Shown piece by piece: positions 1 through 10,200 of a stretch of 64,000 nucleotides of DNA (its first letter is position 1; each line of letters opens with the position of its first letter). A program made the position numbers and the translations under genes. Origin of the DNA: Scatosoma sp045594025 (lineage in GTDB: Bacteria > Bacillota > Clostridia > Christensenellales > Borkfalkiaceae); assembly GCA_045594025.1 (NCBI GenBank), contig JAZNXS010000017.1:1-64000 (forward strand). The letters are read 5' to 3'. The notes under the pieces were generated by a model that worked only from the letters and a program-made list of their open reading frames with translations, had not been told where the DNA came from and searched no databases.

Positions 1-1
1 A

Positions 2-223
2 CAAGTTTCTTTTTTGGAAAAGGGACACACGTCTTTAAAAATGCAAGATTATTTTTTAATGTGCGAGGTATTAAAAATATCCCCACGTGACTTGATAGAC
101 GCTAATATTCCGCAGGGTGAATATCGTACCGTGGAAGAACGTTTACACAATTTATCCGAGCGAGATTTTAGAATCGTCAAAGATTTGATTATCCTTATGG
201 ATACGGCAAAAGAAGACTTATAA
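2..223 (+). CDS. XRE-family transcriptional regulator, C-terminal part (cut by window edge)
   Basis: The open frame runs from the left edge of the window to TAA at 221-223 with no convincing start, so this is the tail of a longer gene. The visible residues include the pattern SFLEKGHTSLKMQDYF followed by LKISPRDL, typical of the last helices of an XRE/Cro helix-turn-helix where the recognition helix leads into the fourth and fifth helices. About 40 residues follow it, ending in a charged amphipathic helix. DNA binding and autoregulation are expected for the family, but the target is unknown. It converges on the XRE/P-type ATPase pair across a shared hairpin terminator at 249-277. Confidence 0.6.
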   Translation, partial: QVSFLEKGHTSLKMQDYFLMCEVLKISPRDLIDANIPQGEYRTVEERLHNLSERDFRIVKDLIILMDTAKEDL

Positions 224-248
224 CCACATACAGGTATGCGATGAAACA

Positions 249-277
249 AAAAAGCTCCCGAAATTCGGGAGCTTTTC
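249..277. terminator. bidirectional hairpin terminator
   Basis: A near-perfect inverted repeat of GAAGCTCCCGAA type lies between two convergent genes and is flanked by A-runs on the left and T-runs on the right, so it can end transcription from both sides. The motif AGGTATGCGATGAA lies just before it (232-245) and belongs to a family of short repeats seen at other gene ends in this window. Confidence 0.75.
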
Positions 278-291
278 TTATACAGAAAAAA

Positions 292-516
292 TCAATACTG
301 CTTTGGGCGTTCTACGCAAAGGATTTCGTTTGCGTCTAAATCCAAAAGGGAGCAGAGGTTGGAAAGGGTATCTAACGCAGGCAAGGTTTTTCCGTTGATA
401 TACGAGGAAATTTGTTGTTGTCTCACGCCGATTTTTTGGGCGATCTCCATTTGTGTAAAACCGCTTTGTTTGATGCTTTCCGCCAACTTTTTTGAAATAT
501 CTAACGTTGTAACCAT
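292..516 (-). CDS. XRE-family helix-turn-helix regulator
   Basis: This is a 74-residue single-domain regulator. Residues 15-60 read as a complete XRE/Cro HTH: QMEIAQKIGVRQQQISSYIN places the turn and recognition helix, and ALDTLSNLCSLLDLDANEIL gives helices four and five. There is no sensor domain, so it probably acts as a dimeric repressor that responds through protein level or a partner. The start has GGAG eight bases upstream. It begins 18 bases after the stop codon of the P-type ATPase on the same strand, so the two are likely cotranscribed, with the regulator second. This suggests, but does not show, control of the transporter. Confidence 0.8.
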   Translation of the reverse strand: MVTTLDISKKLAESIKQSGFTQMEIAQKIGVRQQQISSYINGKTLPALDTLSNLCSLLDLDANEILCVERPKQY

Positions 517-534
517 AAAATCGCTCCAACTTGG

Positions 535-3108
535 TTAATCGTCTGCAGGATTCATCATATCGCATGCCTTTATTAAGAATCCTGAAATCGGGAACGCCGC
601 TTGTATAATAATAATCAGCAATAAAATTTGGGGCATTGTGAGGCTTACAGCTGGCCAGCTTTCATATACAAACGTACTCAGCCAGCCAACCGAAATCATC
701 AACACGCACAAGGATACGGTGACGATATACAAGATGGCACGTAAAACGTTGAATCTTTGGCAAATACGATAGAGCATAACCAAGCCGCAGCCCGTCAAAG
801 CAAGGATAAGCATAGCCTTGTATTCGTGGTTGGGATTTGCAACGTCCGTAGATTTAATCAATCCAAATGCGCCTGCGAAAGAGCTGCTGCTGACGATATA
901 TACCGTCATAATGCCGGCTGCCAACGTCAATGCGCCGGGTATCGCGCGGCTTAATACGTAAGGGATAAATTTACCCTTAACACGGTCGGTATTCGGCTGA
1001 AGAGAAAGTACCATGGACGGAATCGCGCTGATAAAGAATTCGAACATGAACATGTTATTCGTTGTGAAGAAGTACTGTTCTTTGAGCACGAAACAAACGA
1101 TCGCGAGGGTTAAAACCAGCAACGTTTTCATGATATAAAGGGAAGCGGAGTTCTTTACGTTGTTGATAACTCGGCGCCCCTCGTTTACGATTTGCGGCAT
1201 AGAGCCGAAGTTATTATCCTGCAATACGAGGTTGGAAACGTTTCTTGCCGCTTCACTACCCGAGGCCACGGATACGGCGCAATCCGCTTCTTTCATTGCT
1301 AAAATATCGTTGACGCCGTCGCCCGTCATGGCAACGGTGTTGCCGGCTTTTTTAATTGCGCGGATCAAAATCGCTTTTTGTTCGGGGGTTACGCGTCCGA
1401 ATACGGTGTACTGATTTGCCGCTGTTTCTACCTCTAATTCGGACAAGCCTTCAAGGGAGATGAACTGCGCGGCGTTTTTGATGCCTGCGCGTCTTGCTAC
1501 TTCGGAAACGGTAACGGGGTTATCACCCGAAATCACCTTTACGTTTACGTCGTTTTCTCTAAACCACTTAATGGTTTCCACGGCGTCGGGGCGAATGTTA
1601 TCCGAAAGGGTAATGATTGCCACCGTTCTCAAGCCCGAGGGAACTTTATCCCCTTGGATTGCGCCCGTAGCATGGGCGAGTACAAGCACTCGCAAACCCA
1701 TCTGCGCATACTGCTTTACGATTTTATCCACACGCACGGGTACGGGTTTTAATACGAATTCCGGCGCGCCGATGACATACGTGCCTGCCTCTTCAAAGGT
1801 AACGGCGGAGAGTTTTCTCGCTGACGAGAAGGGGAGGGTAGCAATCGGTTGTAACGCCGAAGAGTGACCAAAACGCTCGTATAAAGCGATCGAAGTTTGG
1901 TTATTGTCTTTCAAGGACGCCAGCATAGAGCCGAGTATATCGTCTACGCCGTATTCTGAAGAAGCGTTCAGCAAAATGCAATCGCTTACCTTCATTCGTC
2001 CGTCTGTAATCGTACCCGTTTTATCGAGACACAGCACGTTAACGCGCGCAAGCATTTCGAGGGAGTACATATCCTGCACGAGGGTGTTATACTTCGCCAA
2101 ACGGATCATACCTGTGGAGAGGGCAACCGTAGTCAACAGCAAAAGACCTGAGGGGATCATACCGATAACAACGGAAGCGGTGGTGCGAATCGCGCTAAAT
2201 AGATTCTCGTTTTTAATACGGAGTAAATTATTCCAAAATCCGCCCGTTTCTTGCAACATATCCCAAGTCAGTCCAACCGCCGTCAGGTTATTGAAGAACA
2301 TCAATATTGCAATGGGGATAATAAGAACTGCAATCACCTTGATAAATAAGCTGATGGAGTTCATAATTTCCGAATTTGGACGTTTATACGTCTTCGCCTT
2401 GGACGTGAGTTTACTGATATAGGTATCGTCGCCGATTTTATCTACGCGCACTGCGATATGGCCGCTTGCCACGAACGAACCTGCATACAGTTGTGCCCCG
2501 TCCTCTTTCTTAATGGGTACGGATTCACCGGTCAAGAGGGATTCGTTGAGCTCAGCCATGCCCTCGACGGCGATACAGTCGGCAGGTACCTGCTGGCCTG
2601 CGGAGAGGAGGAGAATATCGTCGATAACAATCTCCTCAACGGGTATCTCCATTCGTCTGCCATTTCGCATGACTTTCGCTGTGGATGCGGAAAGGATGGA
2701 CAGTTTATCCAGTTTCTTTTTCGCGCGGATTTCCAGCACGATACCCACAAGCATGTTCGCCAAGAAAATGAAAACGAACGTATATTGATTGAAAGGAGCG
2801 TGGGCAAGGATCAATGCAACGGCGCAAACGGCGCAAAGCAAGTTGAACCCCGTGCAGATATTGCCAAAGAAGATGCTGGCATACGATTTCGAGTACTTTT
2901 TCCCCGAGGTATTGACAAGCCCTTGTTCTACGCGTTCGGCAACCTGCGCCGAGGACAAGCCCTCATGCGCGTGTGCGTGAAAACGCTTTACGTCCATCAT
3001 GGAAGAGCTTCCTTTCTTCTTTTTTCGTTTTGGGAAAAGGGAACGGAATTTTCTATCCTGCTTTTCCTCTTTGGATAATCTCAAATTTGAGGAATTGTCT
3101 TTTTTCAT
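535..3108 (-). CDS. P-type cation-transporting ATPase (CtpE/PacL-like)
   Basis: This 857-residue membrane ATPase carries all hallmarks of the P-type family: TGES at about 193 (actuator), the phosphorylation motif DKTGT at about 362, and GDGVND at about 596 (hinge of the phosphorylation domain). Membrane segments lie at about 75-125, 250-275, 310-335 and in a C-terminal block of about six from 640. It has no N-terminal heavy-metal domain; instead a basic, charged head of about 40 residues precedes the first cytosolic region. The layout resembles the CtpE branch, for which calcium import is reported in mycobacteria, but ion choice cannot be read here; the fourth helix has IPSG where many calcium pumps have IPEG. 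An XRE gene follows in the same operon. Confidence 0.88.
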   Translation of the reverse strand: MKKDNSSNLRLSKEEKQDRKFRSLFPKRKKKKGSSSMMDVKRFHAHAHEGLSSAQVAERVEQGLVNTSGKKYSKSYASIFFGNICTGFNLLCAVCAVALILAHAPFNQYTFVFIFLANMLVGIVLEIRAKKKLDKLSILSASTAKVMRNGRRMEIPVEEIVIDDILLLSAGQQVPADCIAVEGMAELNESLLTGESVPIKKEDGAQLYAGSFVASGHIAVRVDKIGDDTYISKLTSKAKTYKRPNSEIMNSISLFIKVIAVLIIPIAILMFFNNLTAVGLTWDMLQETGGFWNNLLRIKNENLFSAIRTTASVVIGMIPSGLLLLTTVALSTGMIRLAKYNTLVQDMYSLEMLARVNVLCLDKTGTITDGRMKVSDCILLNASSEYGVDDILGSMLASLKDNNQTSIALYERFGHSSALQPIATLPFSSARKLSAVTFEEAGTYVIGAPEFVLKPVPVRVDKIVKQYAQMGLRVLVLAHATGAIQGDKVPSGLRTVAIITLSDNIRPDAVETIKWFRENDVNVKVISGDNPVTVSEVARRAGIKNAAQFISLEGLSELEVETAANQYTVFGRVTPEQKAILIRAIKKAGNTVAMTGDGVNDILAMKEADCAVSVASGSEAARNVSNLVLQDNNFGSMPQIVNEGRRVINNVKNSASLYIMKTLLVLTLAIVCFVLKEQYFFTTNNMFMFEFFISAIPSMVLSLQPNTDRVKGKFIPYVLSRAIPGALTLAAGIMTVYIVSSSSFAGAFGLIKSTDVANPNHEYKAMLILALTGCGLVMLYRICQRFNVLRAILYIVTVSLCVLMISVGWLSTFVYESWPAVSLTMPQILLLIIIIQAAFPISGFLIKACDMMNPADD

Positions 3109-3221
3109 GTTTTTAGACCTTACGAAACATTATATTGCTTTTATTATACCATATACGTGTGAAAAATACAAGTTTTTTAAGGAAAATTTACAGGAAATCG
3201 GGTTTAGCACTTTTGTTTTAA

Positions 3222-3250
3222 TTGCATTTACGGGGGAAAAGTTGTATAAT
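3222..3250 (+). promoter_or_regulatory. promoter of serS
   Basis: TTGCAT (3222-3227) and TATAAT (3245-3250) are separated by 17 bases. The predicted start leaves a leader of only about 27 bases before the serS ATG, which is too short for a T-box. Confidence 0.75.
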
Positions 3251-3283
3251 GTGTGTATACTGAAAAGAATGAAGAGGTAAAAC

Positions 3284-4570
3284 ATGATTGACATCAACCT
3301 TATCCGTACCAATCCGGAACTTGTAAAAGAAAATATCCGTAAAAAATTCCAAGATCATAAGCTTCCGCTTGTGGACAAGGCGTTAGAGCTTGACGCAAAG
3401 CGTCGCGCGCTGATTTCCGAAGGGGACGCGCTTCGCGCGGCAAGAAACACCCTTTCCAAGCAGGTAGGTATGCTCATGAAAGAGGGAAAGAGAGAGGAAG
3501 CGGAACAGGTAAAGGCGCAGGTTAAGGCAGACGCAGAGCGTCTCGTTGTCCTCGAACAGGAAAGTGCGGAAACGGAAGCGGAGCTCAAGAAAGCAATGAT
3601 GAGCATTCCTAATATTATCGCTGACGACGTGCCCCTTGGTAAAGACGATTCTCAAAACGTAGAGCTGCAGCGTTTCGGCGAAGCGAAAGTGCCCGAATAC
3701 GAAGTGCCTTATCATTTGGATATTTTAGAAAACCTCGACGGGATCGACGTGGATTCCGCACGCCGTACCTCCGGCCAGGGGTTCTACTATTTAACGGGGG
3801 ATATTGCGCGTTTGCATTCCGCAGTCCTTTCGTATGCGCGTGATTTCATGATCGACAAAGGCTTTACTTACGTAATTCCTCCCTACATGATCCACGGCGA
3901 CGTCGTTTCCGGGGTTATGAGCTTTGACGAAATGGAAAACATGATGTACAAGATCGAGGGAGAAGATCTTTACCTTATCGGTACCAGCGAACACTCCATG
4001 ATCGGCCGCTTTATGGGACAAATCATCGACGGGAAAAAGCTTCCTATGGCAATGACGAGCTACTCTCCTTGCTTCAGAAAGGAAAAGGGTGCACACGGCA
4101 TCGAAGAAAGAGGTATTTACCGTATTCACCAATTCGAAAAGCAGGAAATGATCGTGGTTTGCCGCCCTGAAGAGAGCGACGAATGGTATGAAAAGCTGTG
4201 GAGCTATACCGTAGAACTTTTCCGTTCGATGGATATTCCCGTAAGACAGCTTGGTTGCTGCTCGGGCGACCTTGCAGACCTCAAATATAAGAGCTGCGAC
4301 GTAGAAGCTTGGAGCCCTCGTCAGAAGAAGTACTTTGAAGTAGGCTCCTGCTCCAACCTCACGGACGCACAAGCAAGAAGACTTTCCATTCGTTATAAAG
4401 ACGATGACGGAAAGACCAAGCTTGCCCACACCTTGAACAACACGGTAGTAGCGCCTCCCCGTATGCTGATCGCATTCATCGAAAACCATTTGCAGGCAGA
4501 CGGCAGCGTGACCATTCCCGAAGTGTTGAGGCCTTATATGGGTGGGAAGTCTGTTATTTTGCCTAAGTAA
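3284..4570 (+). CDS. serS: serine-tRNA ligase
   Basis: This cytosolic class II synthetase charges tRNA-Ser with serine. The 428 residues match the usual bacterial length. The first 100 or so residues are rich in charged helices (the tRNA-binding coiled-coil arm). The class II core follows, with motif 2 around FRKEKGAHG at about 264 and motif 3 around PPRMLIAFIENH near 390. The sequence TSEHSMIG lies in the serine-binding region. The start is supported by GAAGAGG just upstream and the short leader from a good promoter. It is monocistronic, and the downstream 370 bases hold repeats rather than a clear terminator. Confidence 0.97.
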   Translation: MIDINLIRTNPELVKENIRKKFQDHKLPLVDKALELDAKRRALISEGDALRAARNTLSKQVGMLMKEGKREEAEQVKAQVKADAERLVVLEQESAETEAELKKAMMSIPNIIADDVPLGKDDSQNVELQRFGEAKVPEYEVPYHLDILENLDGIDVDSARRTSGQGFYYLTGDIARLHSAVLSYARDFMIDKGFTYVIPPYMIHGDVVSGVMSFDEMENMMYKIEGEDLYLIGTSEHSMIGRFMGQIIDGKKLPMAMTSYSPCFRKEKGAHGIEERGIYRIHQFEKQEMIVVCRPEESDEWYEKLWSYTVELFRSMDIPVRQLGCCSGDLADLKYKSCDVEAWSPRQKKYFEVGSCSNLTDAQARRLSIRYKDDDGKTKLAHTLNNTVVAPPRMLIAFIENHLQADGSVTIPEVLRPYMGGKSVILPK

Positions 4571-4810
4571 TAAACGAAGAATCTGCGTCAAAATACAGCG
4601 TCGAATTTGCGTTTTGTCTTCGGTCACGTACGCTTAGTACGCTCCCTTGCCAAATCCGCATTCTCCTTGTCTTTTTCGCATCTTGCTTCGTTTAGGCTTC
4701 GTATTGAATCGTCTTGCTCGTATCTCCGCCGTTTAGGCGTTATATTAAATCGTCTTTTTCGCATCTTGCTTCGTTTAAGATTCGTACTGAATCATCTTTC
4801 ATAATACTTT
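4571..4810. repeat. dispersed CACGTAC-type repeat plus three ~42-bp tandem units
   Basis: The first half (about 4588-4667) is a diverged copy of the unit found in tandem at 62.4-62.95 kb, sharing the core GGTCACGTACG, a short loop, then GTACGCTCC and CCTTGTCTT. Three units of about 42 bases follow at 4668-4709, 4710-4750 and 4751-4792, built on CGTCTTTTTCGCATCTTGC and ending in TTGAAT or ATTAAAT. A fragment of the next core (ACTTTGTCGAGCTTGCG) starts at 4806. No coding frame is credible here. Confidence 0.65.
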
Positions 4811-4911
4811 GTCGAGCTTGCGTTAATGACAAGTTGCAACGAATAAATAAAGACCGCTATTCTGTGGGCGCTTAAACAGTAAAAGGCGTAGGCAGGTATG
4901 CAATGAAATAT

Positions 4912-4938
4912 AAGACCGCACGTTGTTGCGGTCTTTTC
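4912..4938 (+). terminator. hairpin terminator just upstream of the exonuclease gene
   Basis: AAGACCGCA pairs with TGCGGTCTT across a six-base loop and is followed by a short T-run. It lies only about 10 bases before the ATG at 4949, so either it ends the serS unit or the downstream gene starts its transcript inside or beyond it. The motif AGGTATGCAATGAA (4892-4905) precedes it. Confidence 0.6.
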
Positions 4939-4948
4939 CAAGAGTGCT

Positions 4949-5902
4949 ATGAAATATTTATTTTTTGATATTGAATGTTCGGTGGTGTCGAAAAATGCGG
5001 CGAAGATTTGCGCGTTTGGGTATTGCCTCACGGACGAACAATTTCATATTTTGGAAAAGGAAGACATCCTCATCAATCCCCAAGGCGGATTTCATTTGAC
5101 CGACCGCAAGGGAACGCAGGGGTTGGTTTTGCCATACAGATATGAAGATTTCAAAAAATATCCTACCTTTTGCGAGAAAGCGGAAAAAATCTATGGGCTA
5201 TTGCAAGATCCCGATACCCTCGTAATCGGGCATGCCACCATGAACGACGTCAAATACCTCAATTTGGAAAGCAAACGTTTTCAGTTGCCGTCCTTTACTT
5301 TTGATTTTGCGGATACGCAATTCCTTTACATGAACACGGTGGGGGAATATTCCCGTCAATTCGGGCTTGGCATCATCGCGCAGGAACTGGGCGTGGATTT
5401 TGTGGCGCACCGTGCGGTAGACGACGCCTACGCGACCATGCGTATTGCACAAGCTATGTGTCAAGCGGCAGGCGAGGGCGTAACGCTGCCCCATCTTATC
5501 CAAAAATACGAAATCAAGCTTGGCAGAATTGAGAATTACGAAATCTCCTTGACGACTTCCGCTGGTTTGGAAAAGTACCGCAAGGAGCAGGAACGCAAAA
5601 AAGCGGAGCGCGAGCGCACAAAAATAGAGTTTTACCGCTTTGCCGATCGCGAAAAGAGAAAGCGTGCCAAAGAAGGCTTGCTGAAAAATCGTTCGGTTTG
5701 CTTTTCGCACCCCTTAGAGCTGGAATTACCCCTTTCCAAAAAGTTGCTTAGCGCGGCGATTGCACAAGGCGCGTTTTTCACCTCTCGCGCAGAGGAATGC
5801 GATATTTACGTTTGCTTTGAAGGGGAGGGCGGACCTCGTTTGAAATCCGTCAAAGGCAAAGTACTTACTGCTGCGGAATTTTCCGCTTATTTGGGCGTAT
5901 AA
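4949..5902 (+). CDS. DEDDh 3'-5' exonuclease (DnaQ-like) with C-terminal BRCT-like region
   Basis: Residues 1-175 form a DnaQ/RNase T-type exonuclease. FFDIE supplies the first two metal ligands (D7, E9), GHATMNDVKYL holds the middle Asp, and AHRAVDDAYAT holds the final His and Asp of the DEDDh set. A highly charged Lys/Arg/Glu helix links to a C-terminal region of about 90 residues (NRSVCFSHPLELE onwards) whose size and pattern resemble a BRCT fold, as in other Firmicute exonucleases; that part is tentative. It probably trims DNA 3' ends in repair or proofreading, but RNA as substrate cannot be excluded. The rRNA methyltransferase follows after 10 bases, so they are likely cotranscribed. Confidence 0.8.
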   Translation: MKYLFFDIECSVVSKNAAKICAFGYCLTDEQFHILEKEDILINPQGGFHLTDRKGTQGLVLPYRYEDFKKYPTFCEKAEKIYGLLQDPDTLVIGHATMNDVKYLNLESKRFQLPSFTFDFADTQFLYMNTVGEYSRQFGLGIIAQELGVDFVAHRAVDDAYATMRIAQAMCQAAGEGVTLPHLIQKYEIKLGRIENYEISLTTSAGLEKYRKEQERKKAERERTKIEFYRFADREKRKRAKEGLLKNRSVCFSHPLELELPLSKKLLSAAIAQGAFFTSRAEECDIYVCFEGEGGPRLKSVKGKVLTAAEFSAYLGV

Positions 5903-5912
5903 GGTGCGTTTT

Positions 5913-7220
5913 ATGACGAAATTACCAGAACAATTCATTGAAAATATAAAAAAACAGCTTCCCAAAACCGAATGGGAAGCCTTTTTCGCCGTTTATGAAA
6001 AAACGCCCTATAAAGGCGTACGTTTAAACCCGTTAAAGGGGAGCATGGACGAGTTGAAAGCCGTTTTACCCTTTATCGGAGAACCCGTTGCCTGGGAGAA
6101 AAACGGGTTTTATACCGAGGAAGAAAAGGTGGGCGGATCTCCCTTTCATGCGGCTGGAATTTTCTACTCGCAAGAGCCTTCTGCTATGTGCGCCGCGCCA
6201 CTTTTAGACGTACAGGAGGGAGAAAGGGTATTAGACCTTTGTTCTGCGCCGGGCGGAAAAGGCACACAGCTTGCCTGTAAAATGAACGGCAAGGGTTTGA
6301 TCGTATTAAACGAACCCATAAACAGCCGCGCGAAAATCCTTTCTCAAAACGTGGAAAGAATGGGGATTAAAAACGCCGTTGTGCTGAACGAATTACCCGA
6401 AAACCTTTCCGTAAAATTTGCAGGGTATTTCGATAAAATCTTAGTAGACGCGCCCTGTTCGGGGGAGGGAATGTTCCGCAAAAACGCAGAAGAGGCGCTT
6501 GCCGAATGGAGCGAGGAAAACGTAGAAATGTGTGCCAAGCGCCAAGCCTATATTTTGGATGAAGCGACAAAAATGCTCTGCGTCGGCGGTAGGCTTGTAT
6601 ATTCCACATGCACCTTTGCCACGGCGGAAGACGAGGGGCAGGTACAAGATTATTTGGAAAAACATCCCGAAATGCGCTTGATTTCGCAGGAAAAACTTTA
6701 TCCGCATAGGGTAAAGGGTGAAGGGCATTTTGCGGCTTTATTTGAAAAGACGGCAAAGACGGGGGAATGGGATACTCGCCTGAAAGAATGTAAGCTTTGG
6801 TGTCCAAAAGACGCGGAAAAGGCGTACCGTGATTTTGAAAAGACCTTTTTCAAGGAAAAGTTTGCTCGCCGTTTATATGAGGCAAACGGGATATTATACG
6901 AATTGCCCGACGGCGTATTCGATTGGAAAGGCTTGCAGGTATTACGCGTTGGCGTGCGCTTGGGCGAGGTAAAAAACGGAAGATTTGAACCGTCGCATTC
7001 TTTGGCGATGGCAGTACAAGCGCGGGAATGTAAAAACGTGCTCAACCTACATGAAGAGGAAATTCGCCTAGAAAAGTACCTCAAAGGCGAGGTGGTAGAA
7101 GAGGAGAATATTGCCAACGGCTGGTGTGTTGTTTGCGTACACGGGTACCCTATAGGGCTTGGAAAAGCAGTGAACGGCACTATAAAAAATCATTATCCGA
7201 AAGGGCTTAGAAAATTGTAA
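5913..7220 (+). CDS. rsmF: RsmF-type 16S rRNA (cytosine-C5) methyltransferase
   Basis: A NOL1/NOP2/Sun-family SAM-dependent RNA methyltransferase of about 435 residues. The SAM-binding loop is LDLCSAPGGKGTQLA (about residue 105). The two catalytic cysteines lie in DAPCSGEGMFR (near 179) and YSTCTF (near 230). The C-terminal 150 residues match the extra RsmF domains, ending in a PUA-like RNA-binding region (ANGWCVVCVHGYPIGLGKA). The ATG at 5913 is preferred over a GTG at 5904 because KLPEQFIENIKKQL directly begins the conserved N-terminal domain. It modifies 16S rRNA during ribosome assembly. The YebU and YccW subfamilies are close, so the exact target base is inferred. Confidence 0.9.
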   Translation: MTKLPEQFIENIKKQLPKTEWEAFFAVYEKTPYKGVRLNPLKGSMDELKAVLPFIGEPVAWEKNGFYTEEEKVGGSPFHAAGIFYSQEPSAMCAAPLLDVQEGERVLDLCSAPGGKGTQLACKMNGKGLIVLNEPINSRAKILSQNVERMGIKNAVVLNELPENLSVKFAGYFDKILVDAPCSGEGMFRKNAEEALAEWSEENVEMCAKRQAYILDEATKMLCVGGRLVYSTCTFATAEDEGQVQDYLEKHPEMRLISQEKLYPHRVKGEGHFAALFEKTAKTGEWDTRLKECKLWCPKDAEKAYRDFEKTFFKEKFARRLYEANGILYELPDGVFDWKGLQVLRVGVRLGEVKNGRFEPSHSLAMAVQARECKNVLNLHEEEIRLEKYLKGEVVEEENIANGWCVVCVHGYPIGLGKAVNGTIKNHYPKGLRKL

Positions 7221-7241
7221 TCATAAAGGGTTGCAGTAAAA

Positions 7242-7272
7242 AAAACACTCACCAAAGCGGTGAGTGTTTTTA
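7242..7272. terminator. bidirectional terminator between convergent genes
   Basis: AAAACACTCACC pairs perfectly with GGTGAGTGTTTT around a five-base loop, with A-runs on one side and T-runs on the other. It separates the rRNA methyltransferase (+) and the large lipoprotein (-). Confidence 0.85.
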
Positions 7273-7287
7273 TTCATTTACAATCGA

Positions 7288-10200
7288 TTAGTCGTTGTAA
7301 GGGCTATCCTCATCAACTTTCTTTTCGACTTTCTTCACAGCGGTTTCTTTCTTCGTCTTAGGTTTACGAACTTTGAAGCCGTGCTTCTTATGCGTTTTTT
7401 CTACGACCTTACGGATTACGATGCTGAGAACTGCAAGGAGGAGAACTGCTGCAACAGAGATGGAGCTTGCAAGCAACCATACGTTGGTTTCGCTGTCGTT
7501 GGTATCTTCTTCCGTTGTGTCTTCCTCTTCCGTTTCGGGAGTGGTTGCCGCAACGTTGACGTCGGACTTGCTGTAATCTGCGATTACCGTGTAGCTTGTC
7601 GACGTTTCACTGCAGAGATATGCAACGCCTGCTTCCTTGGTAGGAGCCGTATACAAGTTGCCAACCTTTTCGGTGTCAGCCGCCTTGTCGTATCTTACGT
7701 GCTTATCCGTATCATAGTAGGAGAATACGCTTTCAAACATATCCACGTCTGCATAATCATTATTCTTATGCATAGTAAGCAAGGAGTCTACGTTAGTGCT
7801 TGCCGTACCGGGATTGTTCGTATCGAAGATAACGTAACCGGTGGTGTTTACAGTGGAGCTGTTTCTTGTACCACTCCAAACTTCCAAACGGTAGTTCTTT
7901 GCATTGTCGCCTTTGCCGATATAGAAGGTTACCGTCATCCATTCGCCGTTCGTTTCGATGTTTTCAAGCTGAAGCTTGCGGCTGATGAGGTTGCCTTCGC
8001 CATCCCAAGGATAGTAGCGGCAGGAGAGGGGTTCGCTACCCGTATAGGTTTCTACGTCTTCGTAGTCGCACTTCTTGGTAAGATCAAGGAGATCGTGAAC
8101 TTTCACGCCGCCGTTATTTGCTTCGGTGTAGTAGCCGTCCGTACCCTTATAGAATACGATGCGATCCCAGTCATAACCGTGGTAATCGTGGGTTGCGCTG
8201 TTGTCAGCCGCTACCAAGTCGCCGTTTGCATTCTTGCTGTAAGCAGAAAGGTTAGCGTAGTACTTACCGTTCATATCTGCGGTGTAGCCGTTCCAGTTAT
8301 CGTTTGCGGTGTACAAACCGTTGCTACCGAGCTTGAACGCAATCAACGTAGCCGACTTGGAAGGATCGCCGTCGCAGATGTTGCCGTTTTCATCATACCA
8401 GTAAGAAAGGCTCTTGTTTACCGAAAGAACGCTGCGGTTTTCATCATTCATATCCACAACGTATACGGAAGCTTTCGCATCGACCGTCTTTACGCGTACG
8501 GATACTGCGGTGTAACCCGTAGCAAGGCTCTTGGAAGAGCTGATAAAGCCGTAAGCCTTCGTTGCGTCGTTTGCGTTCCAGATAAGAAGGGGTTGCGTGG
8601 AGTCTTCGAATACGTTATTCCAAACGGTTGTAGCATTCGTTTCGCCGTTTGCGATGCCGTCGCGCCAAGCCTTGCCTGCGCTTGCTGCAAATGCTTTTTC
8701 AAAGCTTTCCTTATTTAAAAGACCTGCGTTTGCGTAACCATTTACGTCACGGTTCGTGCTGTTCGCCATTACGTAAGCGCTGTCGCTGTAAACGCCTTTA
8801 TAGTTTTGAAGATTTGCAAGACCGTTTTCCAAAGCGTCGGAAGGAACTGCAGCAGCGGAGTCGAAACCGCTGTTACCGGTGGTTTCTTTCGTGTCTTCAC
8901 CAAGAAGAGTTACCTTCTTCGCATACGTACCCGTTGCCGCGCTGTCGAATTCGATCTCGTTCATGATGAGGGTTTCGAAATTCGTAAACGCCGCGAAGCC
9001 TTGTTTGAAGCTTGTTTTAGCGGTTGCAGAGGTAATATCCGTAGGACCGTAGTTGAAACGAAGCTGGAATTCAAAAGCGCTGTTGATATCCGAATCTTCC
9101 GGTCTTTCCACGAAGAAGAATACCTGCTGCCAGCCGTCGTATGCGTCCTCGTCATCGCCGATCGTTACGCCCGTCAAATCGGAGGTATCGATAGAGCTGA
9201 AGGATGCTAATACGTTTTCGTTGTTGTCATACGTTTCGAACAGGGAAATGCCTGCGCCGATGCCGCCGTCAAGGTCGGACGTCTTCACGTAGAAGGAAAG
9301 GGCTACGTAGCTTTCGTTTGCGGGAACGCTGAATTTGTAGCTGCTGTCTACGGTGTAAGCCGCGCCGCCTGTGCTGAGGATAAGAAGGGTGTCCTTATCA
9401 TTAAATGCGACGCCGTTCTTTTCTGCGTATTCCGTCTTATTTAAGAAGTTGTTATAAACGGATTGCAAATATGCGTTATTCGCATCTGCCGCAGCGATTG
9501 CCGCAAAGTTGTCAAATGCGCCGATTTCATCGTTTGTTGTATCAAGCTTTTCGTTGGTGTTGATGCCGTCGCTTGCTTCCGTCTTTTGGCTGGTGAACGA
9601 ACCCATGAGGCTATCTACGAAATCGTCTTCCCACGTTTGCGTGTTGAAGTCCATAGCGAACGTCTTCTGCGTGCTGGTGAACGCGTCTACCGTCTTATAA
9701 GCTTTTTCATCGTTGATATCTGCAACGTTGTTGATACCCGTCGTAGCGGTAGCGTATTCGTCATTCGTGATGATTTCGCATTGAATATCATCGAAGAACG
9801 CAAAACCTTGTACGTATTCGTACTGGTCGTCGCCGCTGCCCTGACCGAGACCAAGCGTGATAGCGAACGTCGTGGTTGCGTAGGACGAGCCCTGGATATA
9901 GAAGGAGTACTTCGTCCATTCGTCAGCCTGAATATTCTTTACTTCGTATGCGTCGAGCGCCTTGCCGCCAACGGTGTTGGAAACGCTGATATAAGCGCCC
10001 TTACCGATTGCGGGGACTGCGTTGCCCTGGCTGTCGGACATCATCAAATTCGCCGTCTTTACCCAAACGGAGATTTCCGCAGAAGAGCCTGCAGGGATGG
10101 AAACGGTGGAGGAAGAGGTGTACTTCTTCGCCGTACCGACGATCTTATCCGACTTCGTGCTGTTATGAATCATGAGCACGTTATAGTCTTTATTTTCTGC

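Noticed and set aside
3251..3283. T-box leader before serS, glyS or glnS
   Set aside because: Leaders from the visible promoters are too short and lack T-box signatures.
7264..8718. 484-codon open frame on the + strand
   Set aside because: It is antisense to the large lipoprotein, lacks a ribosome site and is Cys/Val/Arg-rich as expected of a shadow of a Thr/Asn-rich gene.
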